Source: Arcicella gelida
Lineage (GTDB): Bacteria > Bacteroidota > Bacteroidia > Cytophagales > Spirosomataceae
Length of the DNA stretch: 64,000 nt
Direction: 5' to 3'
Assembly: GCF_034931025.1 (NCBI RefSeq)
Contig: NZ_JAYGIL010000003.1
Location: 124,001-188,000 of the forward strand
Under the pieces are notes generated by a model that searched no databases, was not told where the DNA came from, and saw only the letters and a program-made list of their open reading frames with translations. The stretch's first letter is position 1; each line of letters starts with the position of its first letter. The translations under genes and the position numbers were made by a program. Of this stretch, positions 25,430 through 32,337 are shown piece by piece.

Positions 25430-27529
25430 CTATCTACCTACAACCGTTCCTAATTCTTTGGCAATTTCTTTTTCTATTTGCTTGGCTTCCATAAATAAGC
25501 CTAACAGATGTGTTTGTTCGTTGGCATCTGAAGTTTTGGCAAGTTTTTGCATCAAATCCTTCATTTGCTGTTCGTTATAAGCTTTTTTTAAGCGTAAAAT
25601 ATTCTGAAAAGCTAAATCCGCTAATTTATCGTCTTCTGTCGGAACGATGATTTCGTGTTTCAACCAAGCCTCAGAAGCAGCATATCGTTCAGTGACTAAA
25701 TTGATGGCTTCTTGTTGAATAGTCGGGTTACTATGGGCAATAAAAAACTTGGTATCTAAAACAATTCCCTGAATGAATTTTTCACGACACATTTGTAAAA
25801 TAGTATCATAAATTGGCGTTGTAAAATTCATGCCATCAATTTCTGATAAAATATATTGCATCAAAGTAACACCGGGAGCAACACCCGGATCTACTTCTTT
25901 TACGCCATGACTTACCAATAATCGTACACATTCTCTTTCTTGCAAAGCAATTCCAGTTGGGATTACTTTATTGTTTGGCGGAATATTGGCAGGTGTGTTG
26001 GATACTGAAGTATTTGTACTTGGAACAAAATCTGTTGGAAAACCAGAAAATTCATCCTCTTCCGTAAAACTTGGTAAATCATCGAAATTTACATTCGGTT
26101 GCGAAGTTGGTTGGCTAAGTGTTACACCAGCAGGTAAATCATTTTGCAATCGCTGACGATTAGCATCTCTTTGATTGTCTTTTTCTCGCTGTTTGCTTCT
26201 TTCTAAGGTAATTTTGTTACTTTCTGTAATCAAAATTGCTTCGTCAATTTGCATTAAACTAGCTGTTTTTTGAAAGAAAACAGACCTTGTGATGGTATCA
26301 GGTATTTTAGAAATACTCCCCACCATGTCTTTTATCAACTCTGCTCTTTTGAAAGGGTCGCTTCCAGCTTCTTTGAGGAATAATTCCGCTTTGAAAGTAA
26401 TAAAATCACTGGCGTTTTTGTGAATATATTCTACAAAAGCCTCTGAACCGATTTTCTGAACATAACTATCTGGGTCTTCGCCTTCTGGAAATACGACTAA
26501 TTTTACATTGAGTCCTTCTTCCAAAATCATGTCCATTCCTCGCAAAGATGCCTTGATTCCCGCAGGGTCGCCATCGTACAAAACGGTGATGTTTTGCGAG
26601 AAACGAGCGATTAATCGAATTTGTTCTATCGTCAGAGAAGTACCCGAAGAAGCAACCACGTTTTCAATTCCTGCCTGATGCAATGAAATAACATCCGTAT
26701 AACCTTCTACCAAATAGCAGACATCCTTGGTTCTGATGGCATTTTTGGCTTGGAAAATGCCATAAAGTACATTCGATTTATGATAAACTTCAGTTTCAGG
26801 AGAGTTCAAATACTTTGCCTGAGATTTATCATTTTTCAGAATTCTTGCTCCAAAAGCAATTACTTTTCCCGAAACATTATGGATAGGAAATGTTACTCTA
26901 TTTCTAAAACGGTCGAATGTTTTTTGATTTTGCTGAGGATTTTCTTGCTCATTTTGCTTCAAAATCGTCAGCCCAGCCTTCACCAAAATATCTAAATTAT
27001 AGCCATTTTTCAGGGCTTCTTTGGTAAAAGCATCCCAGTTTTCAAGGCTATAACCCAATTCGAAAGTACGAATGGTTTTATCTGAAAAACCTCTTTCTTT
27101 AAAATAAGGATAAGCAATCGACTGCCCTTCTTCGTGTTGAAAAAGGTTATTTTGGTAATAATTCTTAGCGTAATTAAGAGCAATCAATAAGCTTTCACGC
27201 TCGTTTTGGGCTAATTGTTGTTCATCGGAAAGCTGTGTTTCTTGGATTTCGATGCCGTACTTTTTGGCTAAATGTCGAAGTGCTTCTCCATAACCTAAAC
27301 CTTCAATATCCATAATAAAACGGATTGAATCACCTGCTTTTCCACAACCAAAACATTTATAAATTCCTTTCGCTGGCGAAACAGAAAAGGAAGGAGACTT
27401 TTCGCCATGAAAAGGACAGCAAGCCCAAAGGTTTGCACCTTTTTTCTTCAAAGAAACATAATCGCCAATTACATCGGCAATATCAGCACTTTGTCGGATT
27501 CGTTCTATGGTGGCTTCGTCTATTCGCAT
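25430..27529 (-). CDS. dnaG: DNA primase
   Basis: A 699-residue primase that makes RNA primers at the replication fork. The N-terminal CHC2 zinc site is complete (C38, H41, C59, C62). The TOPRIM core has YLVEGYTDVISLHQAG and LYDGDPAGIKASLRGMD with its acidic metal residues. A Gln/Pro/Thr-rich linker near residues 455-530 precedes the C-terminal helicase-interacting region. Length is slightly above the usual ~600 residues because of the linker. A TTTG-N17-TAATTTTG promoter ends a few bases before the ATG, so the message may be leaderless. Confidence 0.95.
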   Translation of the reverse strand: MRIDEATIERIRQSADIADVIGDYVSLKKKGANLWACCPFHGEKSPSFSVSPAKGIYKCFGCGKAGDSIRFIMDIEGLGYGEALRHLAKKYGIEIQETQLSDEQQLAQNERESLLIALNYAKNYYQNNLFQHEEGQSIAYPYFKERGFSDKTIRTFELGYSLENWDAFTKEALKNGYNLDILVKAGLTILKQNEQENPQQNQKTFDRFRNRVTFPIHNVSGKVIAFGARILKNDKSQAKYLNSPETEVYHKSNVLYGIFQAKNAIRTKDVCYLVEGYTDVISLHQAGIENVVASSGTSLTIEQIRLIARFSQNITVLYDGDPAGIKASLRGMDMILEEGLNVKLVVFPEGEDPDSYVQKIGSEAFVEYIHKNASDFITFKAELFLKEAGSDPFKRAELIKDMVGSISKIPDTITRSVFFQKTASLMQIDEAILITESNKITLERSKQREKDNQRDANRQRLQNDLPAGVTLSQPTSQPNVNFDDLPSFTEEDEFSGFPTDFVPSTNTSVSNTPANIPPNNKVIPTGIALQERECVRLLVSHGVKEVDPGVAPGVTLMQYILSEIDGMNFTTPIYDTILQMCREKFIQGIVLDTKFFIAHSNPTIQQEAINLVTERYAASEAWLKHEIIVPTEDDKLADLAFQNILRLKKAYNEQQMKDLMQKLAKTSDANEQTHLLGLFMEAKQIEKEIAKELGTVVGR

Positions 27530-27533
27530 AATT

Positions 27534-27562
27534 CAAAATTACATCTTTTTGTGTTGTACAAA
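27534..27562 (-). promoter_or_regulatory. Bacteroidota-type promoter for dnaG
   Basis: On the minus strand TTTG (27562-27559) and TAATTTTG (27541-27534) are separated by 17 bases, a good fit to the TTTG/TAnnTTTG pattern. The -7 element ends 4 bases before the ATG. Confidence 0.5.
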
Positions 27563-27593
27563 TCATTTATGAGTTAAAATCATAAAGAATCTG

Positions 27594-27601
27594 TATTTTT
27601 G
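27594..27601 (+). promoter_or_regulatory. Possible -7 element for the class V aminotransferase gene
   Basis: TATTTTTG fits TAnnTTTG and lies 26 bases before the ATG at 27628. The -33 region is not clear. Confidence 0.3.
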
Positions 27602-27627
27602 AAAAATTTCAATTCAACATCAACAAC

Positions 27628-28797
27628 ATGAATTTATCCTGTCAAAAACATCTTTTTAGCCTCGAAGAAGGCATTCATTATATCAATTGTGCCACGATGG
27701 CACCCAATTTGAAATCGGTAGAAGAAGCTGGTATTCAAGGAATTTTACGCAAATCACAACCGCAATATATTACTTCTCAAAGTTTTTTTGAAACGGTAGA
27801 ACCCGTAAAAGAAGCTTATGCAAAATTGATTAATTGTTCCGAACCCGAACGCATCGTTATTCTTCCCTCATCATCTTACGGCATGGCGATTGTGGCAAAA
27901 AATCTTTATCGAAAACCTAATTTGCAATCGGGACAAGAAATTGTGATGGTCAGTGAAGAATTTCCTTCGGATGTATATGCTTGGGAAGAAGTTTGTGCAG
28001 AGAAAGGTTTGGTCATGAAAGTAGTACCTCCGCCAGTAGGATTAGAAAATCGTGGAAAAATTTGGAATGAAAGATTGCTAGAAGCCATTACGACTAATAC
28101 TTGTTTGGTGGTTGTGTCGCCAACGCATTGGGCAGATGGTACTTCGTTTGATACTGAAATTATCGGAAAGCAATGTCGTTCAGTAGGTGCATTACTCGTT
28201 TTAGACGGTACGCAAAGTATCGGAGCGATGCCTTTTGATGTACAAAAAGTACAGCCAGATGCCATTATTAATCCCGGATACAAATGGCTTTTAGGACCAT
28301 ATTCGGCTGGAGTGGCATATTTTGGTGCTTTTTTTGATGAAGGAACGCCTTTGGAACGCAACTGGATTAATAGAGTAGGTTCAGAAGATTTTAAGAACCT
28401 AATCAATTACCAAACTCAGTATCGAAGTATGTCCGACCGATACAATATGGGCGAAAAAAGTAATTTTATTTTGAACCCAATGTTAGCTGCTGCACTCACT
28501 CAAATTAATACTTGGGGCGTTGATTCAATTAATCAATATTGTGATAAATTGTTGAAAGAACCTTTAACACTTTTACAAGAAAAAGGCTATTGGGTAGATG
28601 AAAAGCCCTACAGAAGTAACCATTTGGTAGGTATCAGGATTCCGCCAAAAGCTGATTATTCAACCATACAAAAGGCTTTGCAAGAGCGAAAAGTACATGT
28701 CTCGTTCAGAGGAGAAGCCATCCGACTAGCTCCACATGTTTATAATGATGGCAATGATATTGATGTGTTGATGGATGGATTATTGAAGGGGATTTAA
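27628..28797 (+). CDS. Class V aminotransferase / cysteine-desulfurase-like PLP enzyme
   Basis: A 389-residue fold-type I PLP enzyme. LVLDGTQSIGAMPFDV supplies the Asp that binds the pyridine nitrogen, and INPGYKWLLGPYSAG has the PLP-binding lysine. It resembles the class V group that includes kynureninase-, isopenicillin epimerase- and cysteine desulfurase-like members; the exact reaction is unclear. The stop codon falls inside a 40-base repeat (28793-28832) that recurs at 30351-30390 in the cassette-like region next door. Confidence 0.85.
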   Translation: MNLSCQKHLFSLEEGIHYINCATMAPNLKSVEEAGIQGILRKSQPQYITSQSFFETVEPVKEAYAKLINCSEPERIVILPSSSYGMAIVAKNLYRKPNLQSGQEIVMVSEEFPSDVYAWEEVCAEKGLVMKVVPPPVGLENRGKIWNERLLEAITTNTCLVVVSPTHWADGTSFDTEIIGKQCRSVGALLVLDGTQSIGAMPFDVQKVQPDAIINPGYKWLLGPYSAGVAYFGAFFDEGTPLERNWINRVGSEDFKNLINYQTQYRSMSDRYNMGEKSNFILNPMLAAALTQINTWGVDSINQYCDKLLKEPLTLLQEKGYWVDEKPYRSNHLVGIRIPPKADYSTIQKALQERKVHVSFRGEAIRLAPHVYNDGNDIDVLMDGLLKGI

Positions 28798-28832
28798 ACA
28801 ACAAATTTCACTCATGGTATGACTGACAGAAT
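28793..28832. repeat. Repeat B, copy 1 (overlaps the aminotransferase stop)
   Basis: A 40-base sequence (from TTTAAACAACAAATTTCACT) with a second copy at 30351-30390 differing at two positions. The two copies bound a segment holding two minus-strand accessory genes. Confidence 0.8.
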
Positions 28833-28873
28833 ACTTTGATGCTCAATATAACTCAATGAGTCATGCCATGAGT
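28810..28873. repeat. Imperfect palindrome at the array edge
   Basis: ACTCATGGTATGACT (28810-28824) pairs with AGTCATGCCATGAGT (28859-28873), with one non-Watson-Crick pair in 15. Part of its left arm is the last portion of repeat B copy 1. Confidence 0.7.
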
Positions 28874-28900
28874 ATTTTAAATTTCAAAGAGTGTGAGTGT

Positions 28901-28971
28901 AAACGGACTCGGTTGCGTTCCAAGAACGCCTGACACTCTGACGTAGTGAAAACACTACGCCAAACTAGGGT
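28901..28971. repeat. Repeat A, copy 1 (attC-like palindromic unit)
   Basis: A ~71-base unit containing GCGTTC-CAA-GAACGC and CGTAGTG-AAAA-CACTACG hairpins. Further copies lie at 29294-29363 and 30280-30350. This copy lacks the outer CTAAC/GTTRG boxes. It lies just past the 3' end of the 28980-29234 gene. Confidence 0.8.
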
Positions 28972-28979
28972 AAATATGG

Positions 28980-29234
28980 TCACTCACCTAAATTTCTTGC
29001 CTTCATTTCTTTTTGTACTGATTTATAATTTATCCAAAGTACGATTGTGATAAGTGCAATAAAAGCTGGCATATAAAGTAAAGAGAAACTCAAACCGTTA
29101 ACTACAGCCCTAATAATTGTAAATAGAACTGCCACAATCATTGTCGCAACAGTAATCTGATGGGAGGATTTGATGTTTTTCCACTTTTTTTGCAATTCCT
29201 CGTCTGTTAAATCAACAAGTTCTTTTTCTTTCAT
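28980..29234 (-). CDS. Small membrane protein, unknown
   Basis: An 84-residue protein. The N-terminus is charged (KEKELVDLTDEELQKKWKN), followed by two membrane segments at about residues 27-46 and 52-70 and a basic tail. The TDEEL motif before membrane spans is seen in small Bacteroidota proteins that are often labelled redox-active disulfide protein 2, though no cysteines are present here. It lies in the cassette-like array with a repeat unit on each side. Confidence 0.6.
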   Translation of the reverse strand: MKEKELVDLTDEELQKKWKNIKSSHQITVATMIVAVLFTIIRAVVNGLSFSLLYMPAFIALITIVLWINYKSVQKEMKARNLGE

Positions 29235-29293
29235 TTTCTTAATATCATTTAATTGTCAGGTTGTGATTATTGTGTCGTTCTGAAATATCTGCC

Positions 29294-29363
29294 AACGGTC
29301 TGGGTTGCGTTCCAAGAACGCCTGACACTCTGACGTAGTGAAAACACTACGCCAAACTAGGGT
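29294..29363. repeat. Repeat A, copy 2, with attC-like outer boxes
   Basis: Read on the minus strand the unit is bounded by CTAAC at the left and ACCGTTGGC at the right, with TTTGGC and GCAACC inside, as expected of a folded attC-like site of about 80 bases. It separates the 29357-30073 and 28980-29234 genes; the stop region of the first overlaps the box. Confidence 0.7.
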
Positions 29364-30073
29364 TTTGTTAGGACGTCGATTGTTATTCCAATGGCAAAAA
29401 TGACAATATAAAAAGTTATTGTACCTAAAAAAAATGAAGCAAATGCTTTTAAATAATTTCCAATTTTCTTGGCTTCATAGAAATTTCCAATTGCCCAAAC
29501 TATATAAGTTACGCCAATAATTCCTGCAATATTTAATAATTTATAATGTAAAAGTCCTTGTGCAAATGCGAATATTGCAAAAATTAACATTGAAATACCT
29601 TGTACAAAACACAACATTATAAGCAATTCAAAAAAGTTATATCCATATTTTTTGAAAAGTACTTTAAGCCAAATTGCGATAAATATTCCTGCTACTATAC
29701 TTGTATATCCGTAATGTGCTTGCATCCATTTTAAGATAGCTCCAATAGCCGAATTCTCTGTTACTTGAAAATTTATGACTTCCTCTTCAATGTGAAAAAA
29801 GTGACTTATCAAGGTGTAAATTAGAGAAGTCAGAATAATAAAAATTACAGGTTTTACTAGTCGGCTTCTATTTTCCGAAAGATATTTTCGTATATTCTGT
29901 CCTGGTTTTGTGATAAGTTCTCTTACAGTATATAAAATTCCACGTTCAAAATGCAATACGTGTTCAATTTCATGAATTATGTAATGTCCGTCAATTCTTT
30001 TTAGACTTGTCGGTTGTCCACAGTCAGGACAAAATTTTGAATTTATTTCGGTGTTACAGTTTTTGCAATTCAT
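29357..30073 (-). CDS. DUF3667 domain membrane protein with zinc ribbon
   Basis: A 238-residue protein. It starts with a zinc ribbon, MNCKNCNTEINSKFCPDCG (two CX2C pairs), then HYIIHEIEHVLHFERGILYT and ITKPGQNIRKYLSENRSRLV, the marks of DUF3667. Four or five membrane segments follow (about residues 73-92, 113-132, 143-165, 178-195 and 210-232). No biochemical role is established. It lies in the cassette-like array, orientated like its neighbours. Confidence 0.8.
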   Translation of the reverse strand: MNCKNCNTEINSKFCPDCGQPTSLKRIDGHYIIHEIEHVLHFERGILYTVRELITKPGQNIRKYLSENRSRLVKPVIFIILTSLIYTLISHFFHIEEEVINFQVTENSAIGAILKWMQAHYGYTSIVAGIFIAIWLKVLFKKYGYNFFELLIMLCFVQGISMLIFAIFAFAQGLLHYKLLNIAGIIGVTYIVWAIGNFYEAKKIGNYLKAFASFFLGTITFYIVIFAIGITIDVLTKP

Positions 30074-30279
30074 TTATTTTTGTCTGATGATTTTGTCAAT
30101 TTGTTTGTTTACAGTCGGCTTGGTAAAATTGTAACCAACGAACATGGCTTGTGGCAGGTGAGAAATTTGAAACTCATCTGCCCGAAGGTTTAATGATATA
30201 AATAACTGTTGGTCAATTGCTTACAAAATGTTAATGGATTCCCATCAGGAGGGTCAAAGACCAAATTGGGAAGTGTGTA

Positions 30280-30350
30280 AAACGGACTCGGTTGCGTTCT
30301 AATAACGCCTGACACTCCGACGTAGTGAAAACACTACACCAAACTAGGGT
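30280..30350. repeat. Repeat A, copy 3
   Basis: Same ~71-base unit as at 28901-28971, with a few changes (for example GCGTTCTAATAACGC instead of GCGTTCCAAGAACGC). It is followed without a gap by repeat B copy 2. Outer CTAAC/GTTRG boxes are absent. Confidence 0.8.
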
Positions 30351-30390
30351 TTTAAACAATAAATTTCACTCATGGCATGACTGACAGAAT
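30351..30390. repeat. Repeat B, copy 2
   Basis: 38 of 40 bases equal to 28793-28832, which carries the stop codon of the aminotransferase gene. Here it has no such gene beside it; it adjoins the 3' end of the HNH gene. Confidence 0.8.
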
Positions 30391-30399
30391 GCTTAGCTA

Positions 30400-31215
30400 T
30401 TAGCTGCTGCTCTTTTGTTCGTGGATGTCGTCAAGTATTGAATTATTATTATTTTCTTCCAACCAATTTAAAAAACTTCCCAAATCAGAACCACCATATC
30501 CTATTGTATATTCAATTCCCATGATAGCAATTACAAAATAGTAATGGTTTTCTTTTGTAATTAATATTCTAAACTCGTGAAGTACTTCATAATTTTCAAT
30601 TGATATTTTGGAATGATTAAATCTTGTTTCTTCTGAGTAAATTCTTCTTTGATTGTATTTCCAAAAATCAATACCAACACCATTTCGAGCATAATTTTTT
30701 ATCTCATCAAGTTCTGGTTTATTCATTACTTCTTCTATCCAACCATCTTCTTTTATTAAATAATAAAGCAATGCTTCAACTGCAACCTTTGCAAGAAATC
30801 TTGACAATATTTTATTATTTGGTTCTGGTTTGTCAAATGCGGGAATTATCATCGAACCTTTTGATTTGGAAAATATTTTGTGTGCATTTTTTTCATCTTG
30901 CTCACTAAAAACAATTGAAACTCTTCCTCTTTTGTCAATAATTACTTCTGCTTTTGCAAGTTCAGGTGAAATAAAAATAGCATTTTCTATTGGTATTCGC
31001 CCCTTTTTACTTTCAATTCCAGCTCTGTGTCTTACATTTCTAAAATAAGGTTGTTCAAGTAAGGGCTTTTCTATTTTCAAAGCAAAATATTGATTACACT
31101 TATCACAAACAAATCCTTTGTCCAAAATATGTTCTTTGTTTCCTAAACTTTCAGGAATAATGTGTTCAACGCTTTTAGAGTTGTCAGAGTTTTGTTTGCA
31201 AAAAAGACAATTCAT
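30400..31215 (-). CDS. HNH endonuclease family protein
   Basis: A 271-residue protein. The N-terminus is a zinc-stabilised HNH unit: CLFCKQN, then VEHIIPESLG (the catalytic His), and VCDKCNQYFA with the second cysteine pair and Asn. The C-terminal ~200 residues are mixed alpha/beta without a recognised family. Such proteins are often nicking or restriction-type nucleases in mobile cassettes. The C-terminus (HEQKSSS) is encoded by sequence that also occurs 940 bases away at 31341-31358, so this end is probably part of the cassette boundary. Confidence 0.78.
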   Translation of the reverse strand: MNCLFCKQNSDNSKSVEHIIPESLGNKEHILDKGFVCDKCNQYFALKIEKPLLEQPYFRNVRHRAGIESKKGRIPIENAIFISPELAKAEVIIDKRGRVSIVFSEQDEKNAHKIFSKSKGSMIIPAFDKPEPNNKILSRFLAKVAVEALLYYLIKEDGWIEEVMNKPELDEIKNYARNGVGIDFWKYNQRRIYSEETRFNHSKISIENYEVLHEFRILITKENHYYFVIAIMGIEYTIGYGGSDLGSFLNWLEENNNNSILDDIHEQKSSS

Positions 31216-31250
31216 TTTCCTTTCAGTTTAATTGTGTCGTTATAGAGTTA

Positions 31251-31346
31251 CAGCTAACGGTTTGGGGCTTGGCGAAGTGGGAAATTAGAAGTACAAATGC
31301 TCAATTTAGTACTTCTGCCCCCATTTTGCCAAACCCTTGTTAGCTG
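31251..31346. repeat. 96-base attC-like imperfect palindrome
   Basis: Outer arms 31251-31280 and 31321-31346 pair with few mismatches. The minus strand reads CAGCTAACAAGGG ... CCAAACCGTTAGCTG. The inner part has an 8-base stem (AGAAGTAC 31287-31294 with GTACTTCT 31309-31316). It lies between the end of the 31361-32059 gene and the start of the HNH gene, where an attC site of a cassette would be expected. Confidence 0.7.
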
Positions 31347-31360
31347 CTGCTCTTTTGTAT

Positions 31361-32059
31361 TCATTCTAAGTCTGATTTTATTCGTTTACTTTTCAACCAT
31401 TTAAGAAGTTTGTCTCTTATTTCCGATTGTTGTCCAAAGGCAAAAGGCTCATTCTTAGGTATTGTCCAACTTCTTAAAGTGTCAAAAAATAGCAAGATGT
31501 CATATTTTCTAACTCCTGACATTTCAAAATCAATTTCAAGAACTTTTCCGTTGTCAATGTAATAAATCATTCCAGCTCTTCCGTGATATTTTATGTGAAA
31601 TCCGTTGTCTTTTACAAGTTCGTTGAACTTATCTTTTTGATGTCGTTCAGTTGTACAATTATCTTTTACTATTTCTGCTATTTGGTTTTCAAAATGAGTG
31701 TCGTCAATTTTTATAGTTGTCCAACCCTTAGGTGTTTTCTTGCCAATTTCTTTTTCATTCTTTATTATTTGTTTTCTGCAAAATTCGGCTTGTTGTATCA
31801 TTTCCATTTTGTCAGCACAAGTTGCCAAATCAAGCCAAAAGTCTTCTGAAAAATAATGTCCACTTTCGTCAGCCATTTCAATAAGGGTTTCAAGTGAAAG
31901 TCCCCATTCGTTATGTTTCAAAAAATCTTTACTTTCTTTAAATTTTTCACTTTCTTTATAAAACTCTGGCACATACTCTTGTGTCAACCTAAGAATTGCA
32001 ACTGGTGTCAATTCAGAAGTCTCTGTTTTTCGTCTTTTAAATATTGAGAAGATGTCCAT
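31361..32059 (-). CDS. Hypothetical protein, possibly immunity-like
   Basis: A 232-residue soluble acidic protein. Helical N-terminal half (SLETLIEMADESGHYFSEDFW) and a C-terminal alpha/beta half (GRAGMIYYIDNGKVLEIDFEM). The layout is reminiscent of immunity proteins of polymorphic toxins, but no motif is decisive. No signal or membrane segment. It is the first gene of the minus-strand cassette-like array and is followed by the 96-base palindrome. Confidence 0.55.
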   Translation of the reverse strand: MDIFSIFKRRKTETSELTPVAILRLTQEYVPEFYKESEKFKESKDFLKHNEWGLSLETLIEMADESGHYFSEDFWLDLATCADKMEMIQQAEFCRKQIIKNEKEIGKKTPKGWTTIKIDDTHFENQIAEIVKDNCTTERHQKDKFNELVKDNGFHIKYHGRAGMIYYIDNGKVLEIDFEMSGVRKYDILLFFDTLRSWTIPKNEPFAFGQQSEIRDKLLKWLKSKRIKSDLE

Positions 32060-32337
32060 ATAGAGTTGCAGCCAACGAGCATATAACCGCCATACGCTCT
32101 GTAAAAATAACTACCTATTGCGTCTATCCAACCGGTTTGGAATATGACAGCAATAATTAAATAGTTCTCTAAATATAAGGCATTTTGTCATACTCCCCAA
32201 TAGTATTCTTCTGTTATTAAGGTTTATGGATATTTACTGCATTTACCCAACTTACAGCACAGGATTATCGGATATAAGTATTAGCTTTAATTTGTTTAAA
32301 AACAATCAAATTTCATCTTTAATCATCTTCTTCGATA
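32060..32337. other. Intergenic stretch with an attC-like remnant and no gene
   Basis: Before the array's first gene the minus strand reads CTCGTTGGCTGCAACTCTAT, matching the box found before the HNH gene (GTTAGCTGTAACTCTAT). The rest is AT-rich. No coding frame of useful length. Confidence 0.45.

Larger units (their letters stand above)
30074..30399. other. Intergenic stretch with repeats A and B and no gene
   Basis: These 326 bases hold repeat A copy 3 and repeat B copy 2 joined directly. Before the 29357-30073 start on the minus strand lies CGTTGGTTAC, a box resembling the attC-type right boundary. No coding frame of useful length was seen. Confidence 0.6.

Noticed and set aside
28793..32100. 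A complete integron or prophage
   Set aside because: No integrase, recombinase or phage structural gene lies in the window, so only an attC-like array is proposed.
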